Of a stretch of 64,000 bases of DNA, positions 9,716 to 19,726 are shown piece after piece. The stretch spans positions 3,558,001-3,622,000 of the forward strand of contig NZ_CP095376.1 in NCBI RefSeq assembly GCF_023008405.1. Direction: 5' to 3'. Source of the stretch: Amycolatopsis sp. FBCC-B4732. GTDB taxonomy: Bacteria; Actinomycetota; Actinomycetes; Mycobacteriales; Pseudonocardiaceae. The translations under genes were made by a program, and so were the position numbers. The notes beneath the pieces were generated by a model. It ran no database searches, was not told the DNA's origin, and saw only the letters and a program-made list of their open reading frames with translations. Numbering within the stretch: position 1 is the stretch's first letter; every line of letters starts with the position of its first letter.

Positions 9716-11167
9716 ATGGCCCGGAAAACCACCCGCACTCCCGCCACGGGCAGGCATCGCATCACTCGCCGCACGAAGATCGCGACCGGCGGTCTCGCCC
9801 TCGCGCTCGCCGTCGGCGGCATCGTCGTCGCGACCACCGCCGGGCGCACCGGCGAGGCCAGCGCCGACGAGGCAGACCCGTCGTTCTTCCTCGACATCGC
9901 CAAGGTTCCCAGCGGTGTTAACGTGAACAAGGCGCTGCAGCGGCAAGGCGCGCGCGGCACGTTCACCGTGGACTGCGGCCGCAACGAAAACCAGCACTTC
10001 AACCCCGACAACTTCATCGCGCAGCCCGGGATCCGCAACGGCGCGCAGCACCTCCACGACTACGTCGGCAACCTCTCCACCAACGCCGATTCGAACAACA
10101 AGAGCCTGGTGAAGGCCGGCACCACCTGCCGCAACGGCGACAAGTCCGCGTACTTCTGGCCCGTCGTCCGGATCGACACCGGCGAGGAGGAAGCGGCCAA
10201 TCCGCCCGCCACCCAGCCCGACCGCGCCGGCAGCGCCAAGGACAAGGCCAGCACCCAGGTCGACTGCCCGGACGTCGCCAGCAAGCTCCCCGACGTCCCC
10301 GACCAGGCCATGGACGAGGTGAACCGCAACCTCGACCTGCTCGACAAGCAGATCGACGAGGCCAACCAGCGGATCGCGAACGGCGACCTCAAGACGCCGC
10401 AGGACGTCCAGAACGCCGTCGTCGGCCCGCTCAAGGACAAGCGGGCGGCGACCATCGACCGGATCGCCATCGCGATCGGCCGCCGCGCCGCGAAGCCGGC
10501 CGACCTCGGCGGGCTCGCGGCGTGCGCGCTCAAGCAGAACGGCCAGGGCGGCCTCGACAACGGCGGCCAGAACAGCGGTGGCGGCCAGGCGACCGAACTG
10601 CCGGGCGTCAACGACCAGAACGAGCTGGCGGGCAACGACGGCGACATCCAGCGCGTCCGCTCGGCGACGATCACGTTCACCAGCGGTGGTGCGAAGCGGG
10701 TCGTCGCGATGCCGCAGTTCCTGCGCGTCCTCTACGGCGACGCCAAGCAGAGCACCAACGGCCCGGCCAACGCCCGGCCCAGCTGGACGTGCACCGGGTT
10801 CGAAGACCGGCTGACCGACCACTACCCGATCTGCCCGCAGAACAGCCGGGTCGAGCGGATCCACGCGTTCCCGAACTGCTGGGACGGCAAGAACATCGAC
10901 AGCGCCAACCACCGCACGCACATCGTGTTCGCCGACCAGCAGGGCAAGTGCCCGCAGGGCTTCAAGAACGTACCGCAGCTGGTCATCAAGCTGGTCTACG
11001 ACATCCCGCACGACATCCAGGTGAAGGGCCAGTACAAAGTGGACGCCTTCCCGCAGGAGAGCCACAACCCGCGCTCGGACCACGACGACTTCGCCAACGT
11101 CATGGGCCAGCGCCTGATGAACCAGGTGGTCAACTGCATCAACACCGGCAAGCGCTGCAACCAGTAG
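9716..11167 (+). CDS. Secreted DUF1996-domain protein, copy A
   Basis: 483 residues; the ATG at 9716 has a GAGGTGACC site. The N-terminus has basic residues (HRITRRTKIATGG) followed by a hydrophobic core, ALALAVGGIVVATTAG, consistent with export. The mature protein contains the DUF1996 pattern of His/Asn-rich motifs: ENQHFNPDNFI, NGAQHLHDYVG, TCRNGDKSAYFWPV, then SCW-like FPNCWDGKNID, NHRTHIVF and YDIPHDIQ. A Gln/Asp-rich variable segment (~170-310) splits the conserved halves. It is paralogous to 58920-60350. The family occurs in actinomycete and fungal secretomes; its activity is unknown to me. Its stop is 1 bp from the convergent GH12 stop, leaving no room for a terminator. Confidence 0.88.
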   Translation: MARKTTRTPATGRHRITRRTKIATGGLALALAVGGIVVATTAGRTGEASADEADPSFFLDIAKVPSGVNVNKALQRQGARGTFTVDCGRNENQHFNPDNFIAQPGIRNGAQHLHDYVGNLSTNADSNNKSLVKAGTTCRNGDKSAYFWPVVRIDTGEEEAANPPATQPDRAGSAKDKASTQVDCPDVASKLPDVPDQAMDEVNRNLDLLDKQIDEANQRIANGDLKTPQDVQNAVVGPLKDKRAATIDRIAIAIGRRAAKPADLGGLAACALKQNGQGGLDNGGQNSGGGQATELPGVNDQNELAGNDGDIQRVRSATITFTSGGAKRVVAMPQFLRVLYGDAKQSTNGPANARPSWTCTGFEDRLTDHYPICPQNSRVERIHAFPNCWDGKNIDSANHRTHIVFADQQGKCPQGFKNVPQLVIKLVYDIPHDIQVKGQYKVDAFPQESHNPRSDHDDFANVMGQRLMNQVVNCINTGKRCNQ

Positions 11168-11168
11168 C

Positions 11169-11861
11169 TCAGGACGTGGTGACGGAGTAGCTGTTCGCGG
11201 CGAAGTCCAGTCCACCGGCGGACGAGGTGATCTCGAAGCCGAACTGGACTTCGCCGAGCGTCACGTCGCCGAACCAGCCGCGGGCCCGGATCCAGTTCAG
11301 CACCGCCAGGACGTCGACCGTGCCCGCGTTGGTGTTCGACGTGCGCACGAACGAGAACACCGCGTTCGATCCGTTCGATCCCTGGTAGACGTCCCAGGTG
11401 TGGCCGCCGACCGTGGCCGTCGTCTGCTTGGTGCCGAGCGGGCCCACCGCGCCCTGCTTGTTCATCCACAGCATGGTCTCGTAGGCGTTGTTGTCTGCCC
11501 AGATGTCGTACGCGGTCTCGTATGCGCCGCTGCCCGGCCGGTTGACCGAGAAGCTGCTGGAAACCTTCCCGAGCGCGCTGAGCTTCTTGCCGACGTTCTT
11601 CGCCGAATGCGGGTACGACTTCACGCCGCCGGTGTTCGGCTGGTTAGACCAGACTCCCCAGTTCGAATACGAATTCGCCCAGATGGTCTGGGGGCCCGCC
11701 CCACCGCCCCAGACGTCGTTGCGGATCGTGTACCCGCCGTTGGACCAGGTCGCCCATTGGTCCGAAGAAGACCACGTCGCAGCCGTTGCGACACCGGCCG
11801 AGGTGGCCACGGAAGCGGCGACGGTCAAAGAAACCACGAGGGAACGCACGGCTTTGTGCAT
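11169..11861 (-). CDS. GH12 endo-beta-glucanase / xyloglucanase, secreted
   Basis: 230 residues with a 27-residue signal peptide ending GVATAA. The mature protein opens with WSSSDQWATWSNGGYTIRND, a typical GH12 start. The two catalytic Glu motifs are visible: YETMLWM (nucleophile, about residue 127) and QFGFEI near the C-terminus (acid/base, about residue 210). It hydrolyses beta-1,4-glucan or xyloglucan outside the cell by retention. There is no carbohydrate-binding module. GGAGG precedes the ATG. It lies downstream of the arabinose operon on the same strand but beyond that operon's terminator, so it has its own promoter in 11862-11949. Confidence 0.93.
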   Translation of the reverse strand: MHKAVRSLVVSLTVAASVATSAGVATAATWSSSDQWATWSNGGYTIRNDVWGGGAGPQTIWANSYSNWGVWSNQPNTGGVKSYPHSAKNVGKKLSALGKVSSSFSVNRPGSGAYETAYDIWADNNAYETMLWMNKQGAVGPLGTKQTTATVGGHTWDVYQGSNGSNAVFSFVRTSNTNAGTVDVLAVLNWIRARGWFGDVTLGEVQFGFEITSSAGGLDFAANSYSVTTS

Positions 11862-11949
11862 GGGATGGGGCCTCCACTGGTAAGGGATTCACCAGCACTA
11901 TGACCGTCCCGTTACCGCCCGGTCAAGCAATTCGAGAACTTCGAAAAAG

Positions 11950-11992
11950 AAAGGGGCTTTCCCCGTGCGGGAGGCACGGGGAAAGCCCCTTT
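11950..11992 (-). terminator. Strong terminator of the arabinose operon
   Basis: AAAGGGGCTTTCCCCGTGC (11950-11968) pairs perfectly over 19 bp with GCACGGGGAAAGCCCCTTT (11974-11992) around a 5-nt loop, 12 bp after the last gene's stop. A/T runs flank both sides, so it can work in either direction. Confidence 0.92.
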
Positions 11993-12004
11993 CGACGCCG
12001 TCGC

Positions 12005-13225
12005 TCAGGAAGCCGCGCGGCGTTTCGTCCAGATGTCGTAGGCCACCGCGGCCAGCAGCACGACGCCCTTCACGAGCATCACCCGCTCGCTCGGCGCACC
12101 GATCAGGGACATGCCGTTGTTGATGACCGCCATGATCAGGCCGCCGGTGATCGCGCCGACCACCTTGCCGACGCCGCCCTGCACCGCCGCGCCGCCAATG
12201 AACGCCGCCGCGATCGCGTCCAGCTCGAAGTTGACGCCCGCCGTCGGGCCGGCCTGGTTGAGCCGGCCCGCGAAGATGATCCCGGCCAGCGCCGCCAGCA
12301 CGCCCATGTTGACGAAGATCCAGAACGTCACCGACTTGACCTTGACGCCCGAGAGCGTCGCGGCCTGCAGGTTGCCGCCGACGGCGTAGATGTGCCGCCC
12401 GAACACGGACTTCCCGGCCACCAGCGAGTAGCCGAGCACCAGCACCGCCAGCAGGATCAGCACCCACGGCAGGTTCTTGAACCGCGCCAGCTGCACGACC
12501 AGCGCGAGGACGAGCACCGCGATCCCGGCGAGCTTGAGGATGAACATCGGGAACGGGTCGACGTCCTGCCCGTAGCCCAGCCGCGCCGAACGCTTGCGCC
12601 ACTGCGTGAACCCGATCCCGGCCACCGCGGCGACGCCGGCGAGCAGCGACACCAGGTCGGCGCCCCCGAGCGGCCCGAGGCCGATGTTGCCCAGGTAGCC
12701 GTCGGTGAAGCCGTTGGACAGCGTGCGGATGGCGTCCGGGAACGGCCCGATGCCCTGGTTGCCCAGCACCGTCAGGGTCAGCGCCCGGAACGCCAGCATC
12801 CCGGCGAGCGTCACGATGAACGCCGGGATCCCGAAGTAGGCGACCCAGTAGCCCTGCCACGCGCCGATCACCGCGCCGACGACGAGCGTGATCAGCACCG
12901 CCCAGAACCACGGCAGGTGCCAGTTCACCATCAGCACCGCCGAGACCGCGCCGGTCATCGCCACGACCGACCCGGCGGACAGGTCGATGTGCCCGGAGAT
13001 GATCACCAGGATCATCCCGATCGCGAGGATCAGTACGTAGCTGTTCTGCACGATGATGTTGGAGATGTTCTGCGGTTCCAGCAGCGCACCGCCGGTGAGC
13101 ACCTCGAACAGGACCACGATCAGCGCGAACGCGACGTAGATGCCGCTCTGGCGCGGGTTGATCGAGATCCGCCGGGCGGAGCGCTCGGCCGGGGGCGCGT
13201 CGGGCCGCGCTTCGGTCGTGGTCAT
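12005..13225 (-). CDS. Sugar ABC transporter permease, GguB/XylH type
   Basis: 406-residue inner-membrane permease of the ribose/xylose class (COG4214-like), with about ten hydrophobic segments and the class motif [19 protein letters not shown]. Later [11 protein letters not shown] and [20 protein letters not shown] are conserved permease loops contacting the ATPase. It pairs with the ATPase whose stop overlaps this ATG by 4 bp and with the lipoprotein further upstream. It is the last gene of the arabinose operon, 12 bp from the terminator. The substrate (L-arabinose, or a broader aldose range as for ChvE-GguAB) is inferred from the operon. Confidence 0.93.
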   Translation of the reverse strand: MTTTEARPDAPPAERSARRISINPRQSGIYVAFALIVVLFEVLTGGALLEPQNISNIIVQNSYVLILAIGMILVIISGHIDLSAGSVVAMTGAVSAVLMVNWHLPWFWAVLITLVVGAVIGAWQGYWVAYFGIPAFIVTLAGMLAFRALTLTVLGNQGIGPFPDAIRTLSNGFTDGYLGNIGLGPLGGADLVSLLAGVAAVAGIGFTQWRKRSARLGYGQDVDPFPMFILKLAGIAVLVLALVVQLARFKNLPWVLILLAVLVLGYSLVAGKSVFGRHIYAVGGNLQAATLSGVKVKSVTFWIFVNMGVLAALAGIIFAGRLNQAGPTAGVNFELDAIAAAFIGGAAVQGGVGKVVGAITGGLIMAVINNGMSLIGAPSERVMLVKGVVLLAAVAYDIWTKRRAAS

Positions 13226-14742
13226 TGCCGTTCCTTGGTCATGTACTGCATGAGCAGTTCCTGGGTGGCTTGTTCGCGGGTCGCCTCGCCGGTGATGCGC
13301 CCCGCCGAGAGCGCGTAGATCCGGTCGCAGAGCCCGAGCAGTTCCGGCAGCTCGGAGGAGATGACCAGGACGGCCTTCCCCTGGGCGGCCAGTTCGTTGA
13401 TGATCGTGTAGATCTCGAACTTCGCGCCGACGTCGATGCCGCGGGTCGGCTCGTCGAGGATCAGCACGTCCGGGTCGGTGAAGATCCACTTGGCCAGCAC
13501 GACCTTCTGCTGGTTGCCGCCGGAGAGCTTCCCGGTCACGCTGCGCACGGACGGCGCCTTGATCCGCAGGTCGCGGTGGTATCGGGCGGCCGTGTCGTGC
13601 TCGGCGTGCTCGTTCACCCACCCCCGCTTCGCCAGCTTGCCCAGCCCGGCCGCGGACACGTTGCGCTGGATGTCCTCGATCAGGTTGAGCCCGTAGCGCT
13701 TCCGGTCCTCGGTGGCGTAGGCGATGCCGTGGCGGACGGCGTCCTGCACCGACCGGACGTCGATCTCCTTCCCGTGCTTGACGATCCGCCCGGAGATGTC
13801 CTTGCCGTAGGACCGGCCGAACACGCTCATCGCGAGCTCGGTGCGGCCCGCGCCCATCAGCCCGGCCAGCCCGACGATCTCCCCGCGCCGCAGGGAAAGC
13901 GACGCGTTGTCGACGACGACGCGCCCGGCCTGGCTCGGGCTGTGCACGGTCCAGTCCTCGATCCGCAGCACCTCTTCGCCGATGTCCGGCTCCCGGGGCG
14001 GGAAGCGGTGCTCGAGGTCGCGCCCGACCATCCCGGTGATGATCCGCTCTTCGGTCAGCCCGGCCGCGTCCAGCGTCTCGATGGTGCGGCCGTCGCGCAG
14101 GATCGTGACGGTGTCGGCGATCGCGGTCACCTCGCCCAGCTTGTGCGAGATGATCACGCAGGTCACGCCCTCGTCGCGCAGCCCGCGCAGCAGGTCGAGC
14201 AGGTGGGCCGAGTCGTCGTCGTTGAGCGCCGCGGTGGGCTCGTCGAGGATGAGCAGCTTCACCTCCTTCGACAGGGCTTTGGCGATTTCGACGAGCTGCT
14301 GCTTGCCGACGCCGAGTTCCTGCACCGCCCGGGTCGCGTTTTCGGCGAGGCCGACGCGCCGCAGGAGCGCGTCGGCCTCGTGGTTGGTGCGGTTCCAGTC
14401 GATCCAGCCCCGCTTGTGCTGTTCGTTGCCGAGGAAGATGTTCTCCGCGATCGACAACTGACCGCACAGCGCGAGCTCCTGGTGGATGATCACGATCCCG
14501 CGCCGTTCGCTGTCGCGCACCGACCCGAACTCGCACCGCTGCCCGTCGAAGGTGATCTCGCCGTCGTAGGTCCCGTGGGGGTAGACGCCCGAGAGCACCT
14601 TCATCAGGGTGGACTTCCCGGCGCCGTTCTCCCCGCAGATCGCGTGGATCTCCCCGTGGCGCACGGAAAGCGTGACGTCGGACAGCGCCTTGACCCCGGG
14701 GAAGGTCTTGGTGATCCCGCGCATGCCGAGTAGTTCGGTCAT
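13222..14742 (-). CDS. Sugar ABC transporter ATP-binding protein, GguA/XylG type
   Basis: 506 residues with two ABC domains, as usual for monosaccharide importers. The first has Walker [17 protein letters not shown] and Walker [14 protein letters not shown]. The second has a degenerate Walker A ([16 protein letters not shown]), signature [14 protein letters not shown] and [15 protein letters not shown]. It energises uptake through the permease at 12005-13225. Its start overlaps the stop of the upstream binding protein by 4 bp (ATGA), showing translational coupling. The ligand is inferred from context. Confidence 0.95.
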   Translation of the reverse strand: MTELLGMRGITKTFPGVKALSDVTLSVRHGEIHAICGENGAGKSTLMKVLSGVYPHGTYDGEITFDGQRCEFGSVRDSERRGIVIIHQELALCGQLSIAENIFLGNEQHKRGWIDWNRTNHEADALLRRVGLAENATRAVQELGVGKQQLVEIAKALSKEVKLLILDEPTAALNDDDSAHLLDLLRGLRDEGVTCVIISHKLGEVTAIADTVTILRDGRTIETLDAAGLTEERIITGMVGRDLEHRFPPREPDIGEEVLRIEDWTVHSPSQAGRVVVDNASLSLRRGEIVGLAGLMGAGRTELAMSVFGRSYGKDISGRIVKHGKEIDVRSVQDAVRHGIAYATEDRKRYGLNLIEDIQRNVSAAGLGKLAKRGWVNEHAEHDTAARYHRDLRIKAPSVRSVTGKLSGGNQQKVVLAKWIFTDPDVLILDEPTRGIDVGAKFEIYTIINELAAQGKAVLVISSELPELLGLCDRIYALSAGRITGEATREQATQELLMQYMTKERQ

Positions 14743-15845
14743 TTCAGCTGACCTGCCGTGTAGTAGCCGGAGTCCACGAGCTCCTTCTGGTAGTTGGCCT
14801 TGTCCACGGTGACCGGCTGCAGCAGGAAGGACGGGACGACCTTCTTGCCGTTGTCGTAGTCGGTGGTGTTGTTGACCTCGGGCTTGCCGCCCTTGAGCAC
14901 CGCGTCGGCCATCTTCACCGTGGTGTCGGCGAGGATGCGGGTGTCCTTGAAGACCGTCGAGTACTGCTCACCGGCGATGATGGACTTGACCGAGGCGACC
15001 TCGGCGTCCTGCCCGGTGACGATCGCGTACGGCTGGCCGGCGGTGCCGTAGCCGTTGCTCTTCAGCGCCGACAGGATGCCGATCGACAGGCCGTCGTACG
15101 GCGAAAGCACGCCCGCGACCTTCGCGCCGCCGGTGTAGGTCTTGGTGAGCAGGTCCTCCATGCGCCGCTGCGCGGTGGCCGGGTCCCAGCGCAGGATGGC
15201 CGCGCGGGCGAAGTCGGTCTGCCCGCTCTTGACGACCAGCTTGCCGCTGTCCATCAGCGGCTTGAGCACGGACATCGCGCCGTTGAAGAAGAACGTGGCG
15301 TTGTTGTCGTCCGGCGAGCCGGCGAACAGCTCGATGTTGAACGGTCCCGGGCCGGTGCCCAGGCCCTTGACCAGCGAGTTCGCCTGCTCGACGCCGACCT
15401 TGAAGTTGTCGAAGGTGGCGTAGTAGTCGACGTTGGGCGAGTTGCGGATCAGCCGGTCGTAGGCGATGACCGGGATCTTCTTGTCCGCCGCCTCCTGCAG
15501 CTGGGTGGTGATGGCGGTGCCGTCGATCGAGGCGACGACCAGGAGCTTCGCGCCCTTGGTGATCTGGTTCTCGATCTGGTTCACCTGGGTCGGGATGTCG
15601 TTCTCGGCGTACTGCAGGTCGACCTTGTACCCGAGCTTCTCCAGCGCCGACTTGATGTTGTCGCCGTCGTGGATCCACCGCTCCGACGACTTCGTCGGCA
15701 TGGTGACGCCGACCAGCGCGCCCGCCGCGCTCGCGGTGCCGGCCGGCGCCGCCTGGTCGGCGGTCTTCTGGCTCGACCCGCACGCGGAGAGCGTCAACGC
15801 GAGTCCCGCGGCCGCGAGCGCCGCGATTCCTCTGGTGAACTTCAT
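14739..15845 (-). CDS. Sugar-binding lipoprotein, ChvE type
   Basis: 368 residues; signal peptide with lipobox LTLSACGSS, so it is anchored to the outer face of the membrane after lipidation at Cys. It belongs to the periplasmic-binding-protein family of ChvE ([81 protein letters not shown]). ChvE binds arabinose, galactose, glucose and xylose, so L-arabinose is a reasonable ligand here. It lies 17 bp after araA and is coupled to gguA by a 4-bp overlap. This is the second uptake system in the same operon. Confidence 0.93.
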   Translation of the reverse strand: MKFTRGIAALAAAGLALTLSACGSSQKTADQAAPAGTASAAGALVGVTMPTKSSERWIHDGDNIKSALEKLGYKVDLQYAENDIPTQVNQIENQITKGAKLLVVASIDGTAITTQLQEAADKKIPVIAYDRLIRNSPNVDYYATFDNFKVGVEQANSLVKGLGTGPGPFNIELFAGSPDDNNATFFFNGAMSVLKPLMDSGKLVVKSGQTDFARAAILRWDPATAQRRMEDLLTKTYTGGAKVAGVLSPYDGLSIGILSALKSNGYGTAGQPYAIVTGQDAEVASVKSIIAGEQYSTVFKDTRILADTTVKMADAVLKGGKPEVNNTTDYDNGKKVVPSFLLQPVTVDKANYQKELVDSGYYTAGQLK

Positions 15846-15862
15846 TGTTCCGTTTTCCTTTC

Positions 15863-17371
15863 TCAGAAACCCTGGGCGAGGCGGTGGTACGCCTGGTTCC
15901 AGCGGATGCGGTCGGCGAAGCCGTGCGGCGTGGTGTCTTTGTCGATCACCAGCAGCTCGACGCCGAGCAGGTTCGCGAAGTCGCGAAGGGATTCGGTGCT
16001 GACGGCCTGGGTGAGAACGGTGTGGTGCGGGCCGCCGGCGGTGATCCACGACTCCGCGGAGGTCGACAGCGACGGCGCCGGCTCCCAGACCGCCCGCGCC
16101 ACCGGCAGGTTCGGCAGCGGCTCGTCCGGCGCGACGACCTCGATCTCGTTGGCCACCAGGCGGAACCGGTCGCCGAGGTCGACCAGGCCGAGCGTGACGC
16201 CGGGCCCGGGCCGGGCGTCGAAGACCAGCCGGACCGGGTCCTCGCGGCCGCCGATGCCGAGCGCGTGGATCTCGCACGACGGCTTCTCGGCGGCGATGCT
16301 CGGGCAGACCTCGAGCATGTGGGCGCCGAGGATCTTCGGCGTGCCCGGCCCGAAGTGGTAGGTGTAGTCCTCCATGAACGACGTGCCGCGGTCGGCGCCG
16401 ACGCCCATCGCCTTGACCGCGGCGAGCAGCGCCGAGGTCTTCCAGTCGCCCTCGCCGCCGAAGCCGTAGCCGTCGGCCATCAGCCGCTGGACGGCCAGGC
16501 CGGGCAGCTGGCGCAGGCCGCCGAGGTCCTCGAAGTTCGTGGTGAACGCGCCGAACCCGCCGTCGGTGAGGAACTTCCGCAGCCCGGCCTCGATCTTCGC
16601 CGCGTACCGCAGCGACTCGTGCCGCGCTCCCCCGGCCGCCAAGTCGGCGACAACGTTGTAATCCTGCGCGTACTGCGCCACGAGGGAGTCCACTGTGTCC
16701 TTTTCGGACACGGCGTCCACGACCTCGACCAGGTCGTTGACGCCGTAGGTGTTCACCGAGACGCCGAACCGCAGCTCCGCCTCGACCTTGTCCCCTTCGG
16801 TGACGGCGACGTCGCGCATGTTGTCGCCGAACCGGGCCAGCCGCAGGTTCCGCAGGTGGTCGGCGCCGATCGCGGCCCGCGCCCACGCGTCGATCCGCGC
16901 GACCACGGCCGGGTCGCCGACGTGCCCGGCGACCGTCTTGCGCGGCACGCCCAGGCGCGTCTGGATGAACCCGAACTCGCGGTCGCCGTGGGCGGCCTGG
17001 TTGAGGTTCATGAAGTCCATGTCGATGGTCGACCACGGCAGGGCTTCGTTGAGCTGGGTGTGCAGGTGCAGCAGCGGCTTGCGCAGCGCGTCCAGCCCGG
17101 TGATCCACATCTTCGCGGGCGAGAACGTGTGCATCCACGCGATCACGCCGACGCAGGACGCGTCGGCGTTGGCTTCCTGCAGCACGCGCCGGATGGACGC
17201 GGACTCGGTGAGCACCGGCTTGCCGACGATCTCGGCCGGGAGCCCGCCGGAGGCGGCCAGCAGCTGCTGGATGCGCAGGGACTGGCCGGCGACCTGTTCG
17301 AGGGTCTCCTCGCCGTAGAGGGCCTGGCTCCCGGTGAGGAACCAGAGCTGGGGTTTCGACGCGCGGGTCAT
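15863..17371 (-). CDS. araA: L-arabinose isomerase
   Basis: 502 residues, full length for AraA; converts L-arabinose to L-ribulose with a divalent metal. Conserved stretches include [19 protein letters not shown] at the N-terminus, [39 protein letters not shown] ([14 protein letters not shown]) and [13 protein letters not shown], covering the catalytic Glu and metal-binding His/Glu positions. The ATG at 17369-17371 has AGGAGAACG. It follows araD after 14 bp and is followed by the ChvE-type lipoprotein. The araB-araD-araA order places it third in the catabolic block. Confidence 0.98.
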   Translation of the reverse strand: MTRASKPQLWFLTGSQALYGEETLEQVAGQSLRIQQLLAASGGLPAEIVGKPVLTESASIRRVLQEANADASCVGVIAWMHTFSPAKMWITGLDALRKPLLHLHTQLNEALPWSTIDMDFMNLNQAAHGDREFGFIQTRLGVPRKTVAGHVGDPAVVARIDAWARAAIGADHLRNLRLARFGDNMRDVAVTEGDKVEAELRFGVSVNTYGVNDLVEVVDAVSEKDTVDSLVAQYAQDYNVVADLAAGGARHESLRYAAKIEAGLRKFLTDGGFGAFTTNFEDLGGLRQLPGLAVQRLMADGYGFGGEGDWKTSALLAAVKAMGVGADRGTSFMEDYTYHFGPGTPKILGAHMLEVCPSIAAEKPSCEIHALGIGGREDPVRLVFDARPGPGVTLGLVDLGDRFRLVANEIEVVAPDEPLPNLPVARAVWEPAPSLSTSAESWITAGGPHHTVLTQAVSTESLRDFANLLGVELLVIDKDTTPHGFADRIRWNQAYHRLAQGF

Positions 17372-17385
17372 CGTTCTCCTTGAAA

Positions 17386-18063
17386 TCAGTGCTGGCCGTA
17401 GACGTTCTGGTACCGGGCGTAGAGCCGGTCGACGTCCTCCGGCGGCAGGGGTTCGGGCGTGCCCAGCTCGAAGGCCTTGTGCACGGTGCGGGCCACGTCC
17501 TCGACCATCACCGCCGCCTTGACGGCGTCGCGGGCGGTGCGGCCGACGGTGAACGGGCCGTGGTTGCGCATCAGCACGGCCGGCGAGCGGCTGGCGCGAA
17601 GCGTTTCGACGATGCCGCGGCCGATGGAGTCGTCGCCGATCAGGGCAAACGGCCCGACCGGCACCTCGCCGCCGAACTCGTCGGCGATCATCGTGAGCAC
17701 GCACGGGATCGGCTGGCCGCGGGCGGCCCACGCCGTGGCGTAGGTCGAGTGCGTGTGGACGACGCCGCCGATCTCGGGCATGTGCCGGTAGACGTAGGCG
17801 TGCGCGGCGGTGTCCGACGACGGCGCGAGCTCGCCGTGCACCAGCTCGCCGTGGAGGTCGGTGACGACCATGGTGTCGGCGGACAGGTCGTCGTAGGACA
17901 CCCCCGAAGGCTTGATGACCATCAGCTCGCGGCCGGGCACGCGGGCCGAGACGTTGCCCGCGGTCCAGATGACCAGCGCGTTGCGGGTCAGCTCGCCGTG
18001 GAGGTTCGCCACGGTCTCCCGCAGTTCCGCGACGGTGTCGAGAACCTCGTCGGTCAGGGACAT
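17386..18063 (-). CDS. araD: L-ribulose-5-phosphate 4-epimerase
   Basis: 225 residues, class II aldolase/adducin fold; converts L-ribulose-5-P to D-xylulose-5-P. Zn-binding and catalytic motifs are visible: [33 protein letters not shown] (metal His residues), a later MRNHGPF and C-terminal [11 protein letters not shown]. Its ATG overlaps the araB stop by one base within CATCA. High identity to AraD rather than fuculose aldolase is supported by the neighbours araB and araA. Confidence 0.97.
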   Translation of the reverse strand: MSLTDEVLDTVAELRETVANLHGELTRNALVIWTAGNVSARVPGRELMVIKPSGVSYDDLSADTMVVTDLHGELVHGELAPSSDTAAHAYVYRHMPEIGGVVHTHSTYATAWAARGQPIPCVLTMIADEFGGEVPVGPFALIGDDSIGRGIVETLRASRSPAVLMRNHGPFTVGRTARDAVKAAVMVEDVARTVHKAFELGTPEPLPPEDVDRLYARYQNVYGQH

Positions 18064-19703
18064 CAGGACCGTCCTTCCGCGACAGCTCGGGAAACGGCGC
18101 GGCGGCGGGCCGCGAGGCGGTGCATGACATCGTTGCCGCCGCGGCCGAAGTAGTCGTGCAGCGTCGTGTACTCGGCGTACAGCTCGTCGTAGGCGGCGAC
18201 GTGGGCGGGGACCGGCTGGTACACCGCGCGGCGCACCGAACCCATCGCCTCCGCGGCCGCGCGGATGTCGGCGTGGGCGCCGGCGGCGACGGCCGCGTGC
18301 ATGGCCGACCCGAGCGCGGGGCCCTGCTCGGAGCCGATCACCGACAGCGGGAGGTTGGTGACGTCGGCGTAGATCTGCATGAGCAGCGCGTTCTTGACCA
18401 GGCCGCCCGCGATGATCAGCTCGGTGACCGGGACGCCGGCCTCGCCGAACGTCTCGATGATCTTGCGGGTGCCGAACGCGGTCGCCTCGAGCAGCGCGCG
18501 GTAGACGTCTTCGGGGCGGGTGGCGAGGGTCTGGCCGACGATCACGCCGGACAGCTCGTGGTCGACGAGCACCGACCGGTTTCCGCTGTGCCAGTCGAGG
18601 GCGACCAGGCCGTGTTCGCCGATCTCCTGCTGGGCGGCCAGCCGGGTGAGCTCGTCGTGCCCCTCGCGGGCGAAGTGCCCGGTGAACCAGCCGAAGATGT
18701 CGCCCACGCCGCTCTGCCCGGCTTCGTAGCCCCAGAGCCCGGGGACGATGCCGCCTTCGACGACCCCGCACATCCCGGGGACCTCGCGCAGTTCGGCGCC
18801 GTTCATGACGTGGCAGGTCGAGGTGCCCATGATCGCGACCATCTGCCCGGGTTCGACGGCGTTCGCGGCGGGCGCGGTGACGTGGGCGTCAACGTTGCCG
18901 ACGGCGACCGCGATGCCCTCCGGCAGCCCCGTCCACGCCGCCGCCTCCGCCGTCAGCGACCCCGCCCGGGAGCCCAGCTCGCCCAGCGGGTGCTCCAGCT
19001 TGTCGGCGACGAAGGACTCGAAGCCCGGCGCCAGCTCGCGGAGGAAGTCGCGGCTCGGGTACTGGCCGTCCTGGAGGATGCCCTTGTACCCGGCGGTGCA
19101 GGCGTTGCGGACGTAGACCCCGGCGAGCTGCCAGACGATCCAGTCGGCCGCTTCGACCCAGTGCCGCATGGCGCCGTAGACCTCGGGCGCCTCTTCGAAC
19201 ACCTGGAGTCCCTTGGCGAACTCCCATTCCGAGGAGATCAGCCCGCCGTAGCGCGGCAGCCACTTCTCGCCGCGGGTGCGGGCCAGCTCGTTGATCCGGT
19301 CCGCCTGCGGCTGGGCCGCGTGGTGCTTCCACAGCTTGACGTAGGCGTGCGGGTCGCCGGCGAACTCGGGCAGTTCGCACAGCGGCGTGCCGTCCGCGGT
19401 CGTCGGCACCATCGTGCAGGCGGTGAAGTCGGTGGCGATGCCGATGACGTCGGCCGGGTCCGCCCCTGCCGCGGTGAGCGCGGCCGGGACGGCGGTGCGG
19501 AGCACCCCGACGTAGTCCGCGGGCACCTGCAGCGCCCAGTCCGGCGGCAGCGCGCGGCCGGTGGCCGGCAGCGTCTCGTCGAGCACGCCGTGCGGGTACT
19601 CGAAGACCGCGCTGCCCAGCTCGGCCCCGTCCGCCACGCGCACGACCACCGCGCGGCCCGACAGCGTGCCGAAGTCGACGCCGACGGTTAGTGGTTCTCC
19701 CAC
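18063..19703 (-). CDS. araB: L-ribulokinase
   Basis: 546 residues, FGGY kinase of the ribulokinase subfamily ([17 protein letters not shown] at the start; [62 protein letters not shown]). It phosphorylates L-ribulose using ATP. The GTG start at 19703 is favoured because AGGAGAGAGGACACC precedes it; this gives the expected N-terminus [11 protein letters not shown]. It is 23 bp after the GH51 arabinofuranosidase gene and coupled to araD downstream. Confidence 0.97.
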   Translation of the reverse strand: MGEPLTVGVDFGTLSGRAVVVRVADGAELGSAVFEYPHGVLDETLPATGRALPPDWALQVPADYVGVLRTAVPAALTAAGADPADVIGIATDFTACTMVPTTADGTPLCELPEFAGDPHAYVKLWKHHAAQPQADRINELARTRGEKWLPRYGGLISSEWEFAKGLQVFEEAPEVYGAMRHWVEAADWIVWQLAGVYVRNACTAGYKGILQDGQYPSRDFLRELAPGFESFVADKLEHPLGELGSRAGSLTAEAAAWTGLPEGIAVAVGNVDAHVTAPAANAVEPGQMVAIMGTSTCHVMNGAELREVPGMCGVVEGGIVPGLWGYEAGQSGVGDIFGWFTGHFAREGHDELTRLAAQQEIGEHGLVALDWHSGNRSVLVDHELSGVIVGQTLATRPEDVYRALLEATAFGTRKIIETFGEAGVPVTELIIAGGLVKNALLMQIYADVTNLPLSVIGSEQGPALGSAMHAAVAAGAHADIRAAAEAMGSVRRAVYQPVPAHVAAYDELYAEYTTLHDYFGRGGNDVMHRLAARRRAVSRAVAEGRS

Positions 19704-19726
19704 GGTGTCCTCTCTCCTGGTGTTGT

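Noticed and set aside
9914..9926. GTGTTAACGTG as another LacI operator
   Set aside because: It lies inside the DUF1996 coding region and lacks the AGCG centre of the other four sites.
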